From contig JAYSVN010000023.1 of NCBI GenBank assembly GCA_043718505.1, positions 1-50,838 of the forward strand: a stretch of DNA of 50,838 bases, given 5' to 3'. The notes under the pieces are model-generated. The model was not told where the DNA came from. It searched no databases and saw nothing but the letters and a program-made list of their open reading frames with translations. Positions 8,243 to 16,727 of this stretch are shown piece after piece. The stretch is from JAGOSA01 sp043718505. GTDB lineage: Bacteria; Patescibacteriota; Minisyncoccia; Phycocordibacterales; UBA9973. Each line of letters starts with the position of its first letter. The first letter of the stretch is position 1. The translations under genes were made by a program, and so were the position numbers.

Positions 8243-8522
8243 AGTTTACGTTCGATAATACAATTACTATTTTATTTCTGCTTATTATTTTATTATTGTA
8301 AGCAGTCTGTCTGTCTATTTTTTTTATTTCAAAACCGAGGAGTACTCCATGTGTACATAATGATATCCCCCCAATGATAACCATTTGAATAACAATATTA
8401 ATTACAATATTGAAGTAGGCACTGTCTAAGGAATGATCTTTTAATTGGTATCCTACCAAAGCACATAGTGAGAGACCAGATATCATAGAAATCCAGCCTG
8501 CCCAAAAGAAGAATTTTTTCAT
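8241..8522 (-). CDS. Small membrane protein with two transmembrane segments, 93 aa
   Basis: Residues 4-24 and about 38-65 are hydrophobic and form two membrane spans with a short polar loop between them. The C-terminal part is basic, so it is probably cytoplasmic. No family is recognised. A consensus TTGACA-17-TATAAT promoter lies upstream, with a leader of about 10 nt. The gene is divergent from ruvC, and its -35 region lies just upstream of the ruvC promoter. Confidence 0.65.
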   Translation of the reverse strand: MKKFFFWAGWISMISGLSLCALVGYQLKDHSLDSAYFNIVINIVIQMVIIGGISLCTHGVLLGFEIKKIDRQTAYNNKIISRNKIVIVLSNVN

Positions 8523-8538
8523 AGTGTTATTTTTCTAT

Positions 8539-8567
8539 ATTATATAACTATATTTTATAAATGTCAA
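8539..8567 (-). promoter_or_regulatory. Perfect sigma-70-type promoter of the 93-aa membrane protein
   Basis: On the minus strand TTGACA (8567-8562), exactly 17 nt, then TATAAT (8544-8539). The ATG at 8522 is 16 nt after the -10 box. Confidence 0.8.
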
Positions 8568-8590
8568 TTCTCTTCTTTAGTCGCCTGTTC

Positions 8591-8596
8591 TATACT
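8591..8596 (+). promoter_or_regulatory. -10 box of ruvC (leaderless arrangement)
   Basis: TATACT ends 6 nt before the ATG at 8603. This supports the shorter RuvC start over the open frame that begins at 8561. Confidence 0.6.
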
Positions 8597-8602
8597 TACC
8601 CC

Positions 8603-9091
8603 ATGAAAATCATCGGTATTGATCCTGGTTTTGATAGAAATGGAGTGGCTGTCGTTGAACGAACTGGCGCGAAAGATATTCTTATATACTCATTTCTTAT
8701 TCAAACGGATAGAAAAATGGAAATGTCAGAGCGTCTGGCTTCCCTCTTCACTCAATTTGAGCAAATTTTAAAAGATTATAAACCTGATCTCCTTATTATG
8801 GAGCAATTATTTTTGTCGAAGAATGCCAAGACGGTTATTGGTGTAGCTGAGGCACGCGGCGTGATTTTGGCGGCGGCCGGCAGAGCAAATATACCGACAA
8901 AGGAAATCGGCCCGCTTCAGGTAAAACAAGCCATCACCGGTTACGGCAAAGCTGAAAAATCGGCTGTGGCCATGATGGTGAGCAAGCTTATTGCACTTCC
9001 TGACCGCAAAATAATCGATGATGAGATCGATGCAATTGCTATTGCGCTGGCTGGTTGTGCTATATATGGCCGCGGGTTTTCCACAAAATAG
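8603..9091 (+). CDS. ruvC: Holliday junction resolvase RuvC
   Basis: RuvC is a dimeric RNase H-fold endonuclease that cuts Holliday junctions brought to it by RuvAB. The protein is 162 aa from 8603. It begins KIIGIDPGFDRNG, whose first Asp is the first catalytic acid. The second acid is in LLIMEQLF, and the C-terminal catalytic pair is in DDEIDAIAIALAG. The frame stays open upstream to 8561, but the family starts at MKIIGIDPG and the -10 box sits between the two starts. The gene lies in the same region as ruvB but has its own promoter. Confidence 0.94.
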   Translation: MKIIGIDPGFDRNGVAVVERTGAKDILIYSFLIQTDRKMEMSERLASLFTQFEQILKDYKPDLLIMEQLFLSKNAKTVIGVAEARGVILAAAGRANIPTKEIGPLQVKQAITGYGKAEKSAVAMMVSKLIALPDRKIIDDEIDAIAIALAGCAIYGRGFSTK

Positions 9092-9182
9092 CAGCTTGGC
9101 GCTTGCTAAAAAAAACACAATTTGATACAACTATTTCTGTCCACAATTTAAAAATAGTTCTGGGTAAAACCTTTTTGCGAAA

Positions 9183-9359
9183 ATGTACAACGATGATGAT
9201 AAAATATTCCCTCTCGTAGAGGAGGATGAGGCCACTGACTTTGATGGTGATGCTTTTCCGGGTCTCGAAGATGATCTTTTGGATGAAGACGAGGTTCTTG
9301 CTGTTGTTCCGGGTGAAGCCGAAGAGTCGGTTGAGATAGAATTAGAAGAAGGATTATAA
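9183..9359 (+). CDS. Small, highly acidic protein, 58 aa
   Basis: A complete frame runs from ATG at 9183 to TAA at 9357-9359. It is very rich in Asp and Glu (about 40 percent) with no basic patch and only one Lys near the start. No signal peptide or membrane segment is present. It follows ruvC by 91 nt and ends directly in a strong terminator, which supports its being a real transcribed gene. Function unknown; such short acidic proteins can be partners of basic proteins or nucleic-acid mimics, but that is speculation. Confidence 0.6.
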   Translation: MYNDDDKIFPLVEEDEATDFDGDAFPGLEDDLLDEDEVLAVVPGEAEESVEIELEEGL

Positions 9360-9380
9360 AACGCCCCGTCGGGGCGTTTT
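9358..9380. terminator. Strong terminator after the acidic small gene and after tyrS
   Basis: AAAACGCCCC (9358-9367), loop GTC, GGGGCGTTTT (9371-9380). It is symmetric, so it gives a T-run on both strands and can serve the convergent tyrS gene. Confidence 0.85.
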
Positions 9381-9436
9381 ATTCTACATACTTTTTACTT
9401 TTTTATATTTAATTTTATTTTTCTTTTAACTCTTCA

Positions 9437-10780
9437 TTAGACAATTTTTATGAAACGGCGCTTGCCTATTTTATACGTTCCCGCTTCCGCCTCGGTGAAC
9501 TGATCAGTGATTGTACTTTCGGTAGTAAGGTTATGAACGCCTCCTTGTTCAACAAGCCGGCGAAATTCACTTTTTGATTCAATAATTCCTGCGCGAACAA
9601 GTAAATCGCTTAGTTTTTCATTTTCACCTGATTCATTTTTTTCAGTAGTAATTTCTTCGATATCGGCCGGAATTTCTTTTTTCTGGAAAGTATTAATAAA
9701 AACTTCTTCGGCTGCACTGGCTGCGTCTTCGCTGTGATACATTTTTATAATTTCTCTGGCGAGGCACATTTTTGCGTCACGAGGATTGATTTCATTATTA
9801 TTTATTTGTGTTTCAATCTCTTTGATTTCTTCTGTTGCCAAATCGGTGCAAAGCTCAAGGTATTCAACAATGACACTGTCAGGGATAGACATAACTTTGC
9901 CATACATATCTGTCGGTTCGTCCGTAATAGCAATGTAGTTATCAAGACTTTTAGACATTTTTTCTTTACCATCTAGTCCTGGGAGAATTTTGAAAACCAA
10001 AACTGATTGCTGGTCTTGCTGGCTAACTTTCATAATATTTCTTCCCATCAGCATGTTGAATGTTTGGTCTGTTCCGCCAACTTCCAGATCACAGGAACCA
10101 TAAATTTTGGCTATTGCGGAAGAATCAATACCCTGCAAAACAGGATACATCATTTCATGCATGTATAATTCTCTGCCTTCTTTAATACGCTCCTGGAACA
10201 TATCCCTTTCAATCAATTGGGCAAATGTAATTTTTCTTAAAATGGACAAGAAGTTAATTAAAGAAACAGATTCAATTCCCTGTTTGTTATCTTTCCTGGT
10301 AACGCTTAGTTGTTTCCTTGTACTTGTATACCTCTCTAATTTTTCACCAATATCCTGTCCGAAAATATCAAAAGGGGCTATGTACCAGTCAGAATTTGTA
10401 ATCCAGTCAAATACTTTTGTATCGGTCGATAAAATTTTTCCAACCTGGTCTTTAAATGTTTCCATATTGTCCTCTATTTCTTTTATACTTATTTCCGGCC
10501 TGACTTTCGTTCTACCTGTCGGATCTCCAATTTGAGCAGTTAAATCTCCGATAAGAAAAATTACTTTGCATCCTAGATCTTGGAGCTGTCGTAGTTTCCT
10601 TAAAACAACAGCGTGTCCCAGGTGAATATCCGGACGCGTCGGATCAACTCCAAATTTAATAACAATTTTATCCGGATTATTGATTAATTTTTCTTTAAAT
10701 TTTCCTTCCGGATCAATAAATTCACTCACACCGCGGGAGAGCAATTCATCTAAATCAGTCTTCATACTTTTTTCTTTCAT
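9437..10780 (-). CDS. tyrS: Tyrosyl-tRNA synthetase
   Basis: Class I aminoacyl-tRNA synthetase that charges tRNA-Tyr, 447 aa. The HIGH-type motif is HLGH at residues 53-56, and KMSKS is at 274-278. The central tyrosine-binding region and an S4 RNA-binding domain at the C-terminus (SEFRRLVEQGGVHNL) are present. A TACATT box ends 7 nt before the ATG at 10780, supporting this start over the internal ATG at codon 6. The gene is divergent from the penicillin-binding protein gene. Confidence 0.95.
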   Translation of the reverse strand: MKEKSMKTDLDELLSRGVSEFIDPEGKFKEKLINNPDKIVIKFGVDPTRPDIHLGHAVVLRKLRQLQDLGCKVIFLIGDLTAQIGDPTGRTKVRPEISIKEIEDNMETFKDQVGKILSTDTKVFDWITNSDWYIAPFDIFGQDIGEKLERYTSTRKQLSVTRKDNKQGIESVSLINFLSILRKITFAQLIERDMFQERIKEGRELYMHEMMYPVLQGIDSSAIAKIYGSCDLEVGGTDQTFNMLMGRNIMKVSQQDQQSVLVFKILPGLDGKEKMSKSLDNYIAITDEPTDMYGKVMSIPDSVIVEYLELCTDLATEEIKEIETQINNNEINPRDAKMCLAREIIKMYHSEDAASAAEEVFINTFQKKEIPADIEEITTEKNESGENEKLSDLLVRAGIIESKSEFRRLVEQGGVHNLTTESTITDQFTEAEAGTYKIGKRRFIKIV

Positions 10781-10852
10781 TGGGTCAAATGTAACACAAA
10801 AAGCCCTGTTTCGTCATCTCTAACACAGCACTCCCGTGTTAGTATATACACT

Positions 10853-13381
10853 ATGAAGAAGAAACATTTACTGCCACGATTGGCGCGAAATATTATTTTT
10901 TTTATCCTTGGTCTTGGCTTTCTGGTAGTCGGCTTTTTATTTATCTGGATAGGTACTGCCAAAATTCCTGATTTTCACTCAATTAATGACCGCAAAATTC
11001 TCAATTCAACTAAAATCTATGACCGTACCGGCGAAACCCTCCTCTACGACCTCCACCAGGATGTTAAGCGCACTGTTATTCCTTTTAATACCATGGGCGA
11101 CAATATTAAGAATGCGACTATCGCTATTGAAGACAAAGATTTTTACACTCACCAGGGTATTCGTGTAAGTTCTATTATTCGGGCATTTTACGCCAATATC
11201 ATCAAGGGCCAATCACAGGGTGGTTCAACAATTACTCAACAAGTTATAAAGAATTCATTACTCACTAAAGACAAGAGCTTAACCAGAAAATTTAAGGAAT
11301 GGATTTTGTCGATCAAGATTGATCGAAGTTTGCCGAAGGATGAAATTTTGGCTATTTACCTCAATGAAAATCCGTACGGCGGTACAATCTATGGCATTCA
11401 GGAAGCTTCTCAGGCTTACTTCAAAAAAAATCCTTCTGACCTGACCGTCGCTGAAGCTGCTTATCTTGCCGCTATTCCTCAGGCACCAACAACATACTCA
11501 CCATACGGTAAAAATAAAAACCGGCTTGATGCCCGCAAAAATCTTGTCCTCTCGCGCATGCACAATCTTGGATATTTAGATGATGAAGGATATGAGAAAT
11601 CTAAAAATGAACCGGTTGCTTTTGTTCCACAAGAAGCTGTTGGCATCAAAGCTCCTCATTTTGTTTTTTATGTTCGTGATTACCTTTTAAATAAATATGG
11701 TGAAGACACGGTTTATACCGGCGGACTAAAAGTAATTACGACACTCGACTGGGATTTACAGCAAACCGGTGAAAAAGTTGTTAAAGAAAATGCCGAGAAA
11801 AGTGATAAAGCTTACAAGGCCGGAAATGCCGGTCTTGTGGCTATTGATCCAAAGACCGGACAGATTTTAACTATGGTCGGCAGTCGTGATTATTTTGGTA
11901 AACCACTTCCTGAAGGTTGTACTCCCGGTGTAGACTGTCGATTTGATCCAAATTTTAATGCTTCTACAGCACCAAGGCAACCTGGGTCTTCATTTAAACC
12001 ATTTGCTTACGTGACCGCATTTGCAAAAGGTTTTCTCCCTGAAACTGTCATCTTTGATGTGCCGACTGAATTTTCAACTTCTTGTGCAAATAATAAAAGT
12101 TCTTGTTACAACCCCGACAACTTTGATAATTTATTTAAGGGGCCGATTTCTCTGCGGGCTGCCCTCGCTGAATCGCGCAACGTTCCTTCGGTTAAAACAC
12201 TTTATTTGGCTGGTCTCGACGATACACTTAAACTTGCCAAAGATTCAGGTATTCGTTCTCTTGGTGAAGCAAAAACATATGGCCTCACTCTTGTTCTCGG
12301 GGGTGGTGAAGTTAAACTTGTTGATATAACAAGTGCATATGGTGTTTTTGCAAACCAGGGAATAAGAGTTCCGCCAACACCAGTTCTCACTATTACGGAC
12401 AAAGACGGCAAAACAATTGAAGAATATAAAGCAGAAGAAACTATTGTTATTCCTAAAAATGCCACGCTTCAACTTTCAAGTGTTCTCTCTGATAACGCGG
12501 CCAGAACCCCGACATTCGGCGCCAATTCTCCCCTCCACTTCCCTGGACGTGATGTAGCCGCAAAAACTGGTACCACAAACGATAACCGCGATGCCTGGCT
12601 CGTTGGGTATACTCCATCTATCACTGTTGGTGTCTGGTCAGGAAATAATGATAATTCCAAAATGTTAAAGGGTGGCTCGGCTATTGCCGGACCAATTTGG
12701 CACGCCTTTATGGCCGAAGCATTAAAGACATTGCCTAATGAACAATTTGAGGAACCAGACCAGCCGGCAAATTACAATCAGATCAAACCAATTATCCGCG
12801 GTAAGTGGCAAGGTAATAGTAGCTACTTTATTGATACTATTTCCGGTGGTTCAGCCACAGAATTTACTCCGGAAGAAACCAAAAAAGAAGTTGTGGTTAC
12901 TAATGTCCATAGCATTCTCTATTGGGTAGACAGAGACGACCCGCTTGGTCCACCACCCGCCAATCCGGAAGATGATCCTCAATTTCGTTTATGGGAATCC
13001 GGAGTTTTGGCTTGGGCAGCTAGTAATGGTGGTTCTATTCCTTACTCTTCCAGTACACCGCCAAATAATACTGATACTGTTCATACCGGACAAGGTGGTC
13101 CGACTATTCAGATTACAAGTCCAATGGGTGGCAGTGTATATAGTGCCAATAGTTCCGTACCTATAAATATTTCTGCTAGTGGTCCATATCCAATAACCAA
13201 AGTTGAATACTATGTAAACAATGTATATGTCGGAACATCTCAATTTGCTCCATTTGCACTTAGTTTTACTCCTTCGACAGTAAACGGAATTGATTCAACT
13301 AATCAGCTCAAAGCCGTAGCGACTGATAGTGTCTTTAATAAAAAAACAACAACGGTTCAATTTAGTGTTAGTGGTCTTTAA
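10853..13381 (+). CDS. Class A penicillin-binding protein (glycosyltransferase/transpeptidase) with C-terminal Ig-like domain
   Basis: Bifunctional peptidoglycan synthase, 842 aa, PBP1A/1C-like. One N-terminal membrane anchor (about 15-35) is followed by the GT51 domain with catalytic Glu93 in EDKDFYTHQG and the QGGSTITQQ motif. The transpeptidase domain has the active serine in SSFK (Ser379, Lys382), SRN at 441-443 and KTGT at 571-574. After about residue 700 comes a Pro/Ser/Thr linker and an Ig-like beta domain (about 755-842), with the pattern IxITSPxxGSVYSA and VxYYVNNxxVG, probably for cell-wall or surface contacts. The AT-rich region before the ATG contains TAGTAT about 7 nt upstream. 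It is divergent from tyrS. Confidence 0.93.
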   Translation: MKKKHLLPRLARNIIFFILGLGFLVVGFLFIWIGTAKIPDFHSINDRKILNSTKIYDRTGETLLYDLHQDVKRTVIPFNTMGDNIKNATIAIEDKDFYTHQGIRVSSIIRAFYANIIKGQSQGGSTITQQVIKNSLLTKDKSLTRKFKEWILSIKIDRSLPKDEILAIYLNENPYGGTIYGIQEASQAYFKKNPSDLTVAEAAYLAAIPQAPTTYSPYGKNKNRLDARKNLVLSRMHNLGYLDDEGYEKSKNEPVAFVPQEAVGIKAPHFVFYVRDYLLNKYGEDTVYTGGLKVITTLDWDLQQTGEKVVKENAEKSDKAYKAGNAGLVAIDPKTGQILTMVGSRDYFGKPLPEGCTPGVDCRFDPNFNASTAPRQPGSSFKPFAYVTAFAKGFLPETVIFDVPTEFSTSCANNKSSCYNPDNFDNLFKGPISLRAALAESRNVPSVKTLYLAGLDDTLKLAKDSGIRSLGEAKTYGLTLVLGGGEVKLVDITSAYGVFANQGIRVPPTPVLTITDKDGKTIEEYKAEETIVIPKNATLQLSSVLSDNAARTPTFGANSPLHFPGRDVAAKTGTTNDNRDAWLVGYTPSITVGVWSGNNDNSKMLKGGSAIAGPIWHAFMAEALKTLPNEQFEEPDQPANYNQIKPIIRGKWQGNSSYFIDTISGGSATEFTPEETKKEVVVTNVHSILYWVDRDDPLGPPPANPEDDPQFRLWESGVLAWAASNGGSIPYSSSTPPNNTDTVHTGQGGPTIQITSPMGGSVYSANSSVPINISASGPYPITKVEYYVNNVYVGTSQFAPFALSFTPSTVNGIDSTNQLKAVATDSVFNKKTTTVQFSVSGL

Positions 13382-13383
13382 TT

Positions 13384-13635
13384 TTATCTAATTTCTGTAA
13401 CAGAAATTCCGGCGCCCTGTAAAAGGCGCTGTATTTCTTTTGATTTAAGTCTGATCTCTTGTTTTTTGGCGCCGCTTACTTTAATAGAAAGCACAGTATC
13501 ACGGATAGAAATTGAATCTTTTTTTACGTCTTCTTTGAGAAATTTTTTGAGAATAATTGAAATAACTTCTTTTTCATCATACGATTTCATAATTCTTTTT
13601 CTTATTTCGTCTCCGTATGTTGAGAAAGGGTTCAT
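13384..13635 (-). CDS. DUF721/DciA-like small protein, 83 aa
   Basis: A short basic protein directly downstream of dnaN on the same strand (34-nt gap). The C-terminal two thirds (about 28-83) follow the DUF721/DciA pattern: a beta strand (SIRDTVLSIKV), a helix (KQEIRLKSKEIQRLL) and a final ISVTEIR strand. DciA loads the replicative helicase in bacteria without DnaC, and DUF721 genes often lie near dnaA/dnaN, which fits this location. The protein is shorter than most DciA proteins, so the family call is tentative. It is probably co-transcribed with dnaN. Confidence 0.6.
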   Translation of the reverse strand: MNPFSTYGDEIRKRIMKSYDEKEVISIILKKFLKEDVKKDSISIRDTVLSIKVSGAKKQEIRLKSKEIQRLLQGAGISVTEIR

Positions 13636-13669
13636 ATATTTTAATTAAATTTAAAATTTTTTTAAAATT

Positions 13670-14764
13670 TTATCTATTCATCGGCATCATGAGGTAAAGA
13701 AAGCCGCCTTCACCCACCCCGCGAACAACAATTGGTTTCATTTCGCTACATTCGATAGAAATACTGTCACTACCGATAACATTGAGGACTTCGGACAAAT
13801 AACGGTAATTTACAAGCACTTCAATAGGATTACCCTTTAAAGCCCCTGTTAAAACTGTTTTTTGTTCGCCAACATCACTGTTTTTTGAAGATAAAGAAAA
13901 CATTTTCTGGCTTGGATCAAGATTGAGAATAATTTGATTAAATTTTCCGGAAAAAACATTTGAAAGTCTGAGGGCCTGTACGAGGTCGCCCTTTAGCACC
14001 ACAGCCTCGGTTGTGTGGTCTTTCGGGATAATCTGCCTGTAATCAGGGAAAATGCCGCTGACGAGCCGGCTGGTGACGTAAAAGCCACCTGAGGTGAAGG
14101 ACACCTGGTGTTCTGAAACCGTAACTGTCATATCTTCTCCCCCGGCTTCAAAAGTTCTAACTATATCAACAACATTTTTAAGCGGAATTAAAATAGCCGG
14201 CATATCGATTGGGTTTTTCATTTTTATTTTCTTTTCAGCCAGGCGAAATGAATCTGTTGAAACAAAAACCATTTCACTTTCGTCTATGTAGACATATACA
14301 GCTGCAATCTCCGGTTTTATATCAGACACCGATCCGGCAAACATCACCGAACGAAAGCCGTCGAGTAGTTTTTCTGTCGGTATAGTAAAACTAATACCGG
14401 TTACGGTTGGTAGAGTTGGAAAATCATCATAAGAAACACATTTTATAAGGGCATTGCTGGTTTTTGATGTTAGGCGAATATTATCATTTTCAGTCGTGAT
14501 AGCGGTTGAACCATTTGAGAGAGTATTTGCCAGAAAATTACTGAGAATTGCACCTGTTACAGCCACGATACCCTCCTCTTCAATCTTTGCCGGTATTTCA
14601 ATTTCAATACCAAGGCTTAGGTTTGTAGCACGGACCTTGAGTGATTTACCGGAGGCAACCAAAAGAATAGATGAAAGAGCAGGGAGAGCGACATTCTTAC
14701 CTGTTATTCGATCAGCAACATTGATAATATTTTTTAGGTTTTCGTTTATGCACTCCAGTTTCAT
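13670..14764 (-). CDS. dnaN: DNA polymerase III sliding clamp (beta subunit)
   Basis: The beta clamp encircles DNA as a homodimer and tethers the replicase. The protein is 364 aa, full length, with three clamp domains. It opens MKLECINENL and ends PIVVRGVGEGGFLYLMMPMNR, the typical clamp C-terminus with MPM. It lies downstream of dnaA on the same strand, separated by the DnaA-box region. A TATACA/TACAAT box ends 5-7 nt before the ATG, giving it its own leaderless promoter. Confidence 0.96.
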   Translation of the reverse strand: MKLECINENLKNIINVADRITGKNVALPALSSILLVASGKSLKVRATNLSLGIEIEIPAKIEEEGIVAVTGAILSNFLANTLSNGSTAITTENDNIRLTSKTSNALIKCVSYDDFPTLPTVTGISFTIPTEKLLDGFRSVMFAGSVSDIKPEIAAVYVYIDESEMVFVSTDSFRLAEKKIKMKNPIDMPAILIPLKNVVDIVRTFEAGGEDMTVTVSEHQVSFTSGGFYVTSRLVSGIFPDYRQIIPKDHTTEAVVLKGDLVQALRLSNVFSGKFNQIILNLDPSQKMFSLSSKNSDVGEQKTVLTGALKGNPIEVLVNYRYLSEVLNVIGSDSISIECSEMKPIVVRGVGEGGFLYLMMPMNR

Positions 14765-14986
14765 AATTTATTGTATATAGAATCTATTATTACTATTATC
14801 GCTGTGGATATGTGGATTACTTTTTCAGCCTTTATTTTTCAGTATATTTTTTATGTTCGGTTTTTCACACTTGGGGATAACTTATTTTATTTTTCATGTA
14901 ACTTTTATTTAAAAAAGTTATTCTTTTTCAGTTCACAGTTTATTTTTCACTTATCAGATTCTTTTTCAACACTTATCCACCGACTT
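14765..14986. other. Candidate replication origin between dnaA and dnaN
   Basis: A very AT-rich 222-bp gap holds several DnaA-box-like sites: TGTGGATAT (14803-14811), TGTGGATTA (14811-14819), TGGGGATAA (14872-14880) and TTATCCACC (14973-14981). The position between dnaA and dnaN, with long T-rich stretches that could be the unwinding element, is the classical oriC location in many bacteria. Confidence 0.6.
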
Positions 14987-16348
14987 CTACACAGATTTAA
15001 ATAAAATTCTAATCTGTTCTACTTCATCAACCAGTGTCTGATCCACTTTTAAATCATTCCTAATCTTCAAATGAGAGTGAATAACAGTCGTATGGTCTTT
15101 ACCCCCGAGCTTTTGACCGATGAGAGGATAGGAAACATTAAAGTCTTCACGCAGAACATACATAATCACCTGCCTGGCCTTCACAATTTCCTTCCGGCGG
15201 GTTTTTTCATAGACAGTAGCCTCTTCAAGATTATAAAAATCAGTAATAATTTTCACAATATCTTTTACTGAGACGTTTTTCTTTGGCTTTACACTATTTT
15301 TGATGAGATTTTTAATTTCATTAATAGAAAGTGGTTTCTGTTTGAGTTGGGTTTGAATGATTATTGTGTTCAGTACGCCCTCTAATTCGCGGATATTTCC
15401 CTGTATAGCGGTTGCGATGAAAGAAAGTACCTCATCGGTAATTTCTATACCCAGTTGACGGCTCTTGGCTTTCAAAATAGCAACACGAGATTCATAGTCA
15501 GGATCAATAATGTCGACAATCATGCCGGCCGCAAAGCGCGATTTGAGGCGATCTTCGAGACCAGGGATGAAATTAGGATGTTTATCAGAAGAAAAGATAA
15601 TTTGTTTATTGTGATCGTAGAATGTATTAAAGAGATGGAAGAGCTCTTCCTGAGTCTTTTCCATTTTACCGATGAATTGAATGTCGTCGATCACAATACA
15701 GTCGTATTTTCGGTATTTCTCCTTAAATTGGAATGGATTTGATTTACTATTCCCTTGAAGTGAGTTGATATAGTCATTGGCAAATTTCTCGAGAGTAATA
15801 TAGTGAACTTTTTTCTCCGGATACTTTTCTTTAATAGCATTTCCTGTTGCTTGAATGAGGTGAGTCTTTCCAAGACCAGTACTACCATAGATAAAAAATG
15901 GATTATAAAGGACACCGGGCTTATTTATAATTGCCTGACCTGCTGCATAGGCAAGTTCATTAAATGAACCGACGATAAATGTATCGAAAGTATAGCGTGG
16001 ATTTAAATTATCTTCTTTGTTTATGTAGAGATCTTTAAGAGGTAGTTCCCTCGAAGGTAAAAGGTGAACCGGACTTTCATCTTTGGTGCGGTTGTGATCA
16101 AAACGAGTAATAGTATATTCAACACCACGAACATTCTCTGAATAATTCATGAGAACCTTTAAAATAAGCTTGTGATATTTAGTCACCAGCCATTCCTTCA
16201 CAAATTCATTTGGTACACCAACAAAAATAGTTCCCGAGTCTTCTTTTGCAATATGAGTATTTTTAAACCATGTACTAAAGTTTGCTTTTGAAACATTGGT
16301 CTCAATCTCTTGTAAGCAGCTATTCCAAATTTCTCTAGTATCGAGCAT
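14987..16348 (-). CDS. dnaA: Chromosomal replication initiator DnaA
   Basis: AAA+ initiator that binds DnaA boxes and opens oriC, 453 aa. Domain I is residues 1-85. The AAA+ domain has Walker A in YGSTGLGKTH and Walker B in CIVIDDIQF. The C-terminal DNA-binding domain carries the signature GGKDHTTVIHSH. The ATG at 16348 is 6 nt after a perfect TATAAT. rpmH is divergent upstream and dnaN lies downstream, the classical origin arrangement. Confidence 0.97.
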   Translation of the reverse strand: MLDTREIWNSCLQEIETNVSKANFSTWFKNTHIAKEDSGTIFVGVPNEFVKEWLVTKYHKLILKVLMNYSENVRGVEYTITRFDHNRTKDESPVHLLPSRELPLKDLYINKEDNLNPRYTFDTFIVGSFNELAYAAGQAIINKPGVLYNPFFIYGSTGLGKTHLIQATGNAIKEKYPEKKVHYITLEKFANDYINSLQGNSKSNPFQFKEKYRKYDCIVIDDIQFIGKMEKTQEELFHLFNTFYDHNKQIIFSSDKHPNFIPGLEDRLKSRFAAGMIVDIIDPDYESRVAILKAKSRQLGIEITDEVLSFIATAIQGNIRELEGVLNTIIIQTQLKQKPLSINEIKNLIKNSVKPKKNVSVKDIVKIITDFYNLEEATVYEKTRRKEIVKARQVIMYVLREDFNVSYPLIGQKLGGKDHTTVIHSHLKIRNDLKVDQTLVDEVEQIRILFKSV

Positions 16349-16354
16349 GGCACC

Positions 16355-16382
16355 ATTATAGGCTTATTGAAGACATGTGCAA
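16355..16382 (-). promoter_or_regulatory. dnaA promoter (leaderless)
   Basis: On the minus strand TTGCAC (16382-16377), 16 nt, then TATAAT (16360-16355). The dnaA ATG begins 6 nt later. Confidence 0.75.
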
Positions 16383-16405
16383 ACCTTGATTTTTTTATGA
16401 AGTAA

Positions 16406-16414
16406 TGTGGATAA
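16406..16414 (-). promoter_or_regulatory. Perfect DnaA box upstream of dnaA
   Basis: TGTGGATAA on the plus strand, i.e. consensus TTATCCACA on the minus strand, about 24 bp upstream of the dnaA -35 box. It could serve autoregulation or a second half of a bipartite origin. Confidence 0.6.
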
Positions 16415-16473
16415 CTTGTTGAAAAGTCCTGAAAATCCTTATTGTGTATGGCTCAAACGAATCCACACATATT

Positions 16474-16488
16474 TTCCAATAATTGGAA
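16474..16488. repeat. 15-bp perfect palindrome in the dnaA-rpmH intergenic region
   Basis: TTCCAAT-A-ATTGGAA is a 7+1+7 inverted repeat lying between the divergent dnaA and rpmH promoters. It could be an operator; it has no T-run and does not look like a terminator. Confidence 0.4.
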
Positions 16489-16527
16489 GCAAAAAAGTAT
16501 AAACAAATTATGAAGTAATAATCAAAT

Positions 16528-16567
16528 TTGTCTAAATATTGTCTAAATTGATTCAGTAGTGTATAGT
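16528..16567 (+). promoter_or_regulatory. rpmH promoter overlapped by two tandem 10-bp repeats
   Basis: TTGTCT (16539-16544), 17 nt, then TATAGT (16562-16567). The sequence TTGTCTAAAT occurs at 16528-16537 and again at 16539-16548, one helical turn apart, with the second copy forming the -35 box. The ATG is 9 nt after the -10 box. Confidence 0.6.
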
Positions 16568-16576
16568 GGGTCGCAT

Positions 16577-16726
16577 ATGTCACAAACATACAAGCCAAAG
16601 AAGCGAAAAAGAGCCACAACACACGGCTTTCTTGTTCGTGGCAAGTCTAAAAACGGTAAAAAAGTACTCATTCGCCGCCGCCGCAAGGGCCGAAAAGCGC
16701 TCACGGTCTCCAGCCACAAAAAATAG
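16577..16726 (+). CDS. rpmH: 50S ribosomal protein L34
   Basis: 49 aa, extremely basic, with the L34 pattern YKPKKRKRATTHGFLVRGKSK followed by VLIRRRRKGRKALTVS. It is the first gene of the classical rpmH-rnpA-yidD-yidC-jag series and is divergent from dnaA. The stop codon is followed after one base by the rnpA start, so the two are translationally coupled. Confidence 0.96.
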   Translation: MSQTYKPKKRKRATTHGFLVRGKSKNGKKVLIRRRRKGRKALTVSSHKK

Positions 16727-16727
16727 T

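Noticed and set aside
10821..10841. TAACAC/GTGTTA inverted repeat before the PBP gene as an operator
   Set aside because: Six-bp arms with a 9-nt centre are within chance expectation in an AT-rich intergenic region, and there is no second copy.
16566..16727. Longer RnpA start inside rpmH
   Set aside because: The extra residues are the out-of-phase translation of rpmH; the ATG one base after the rpmH stop gives a normal RnpA.
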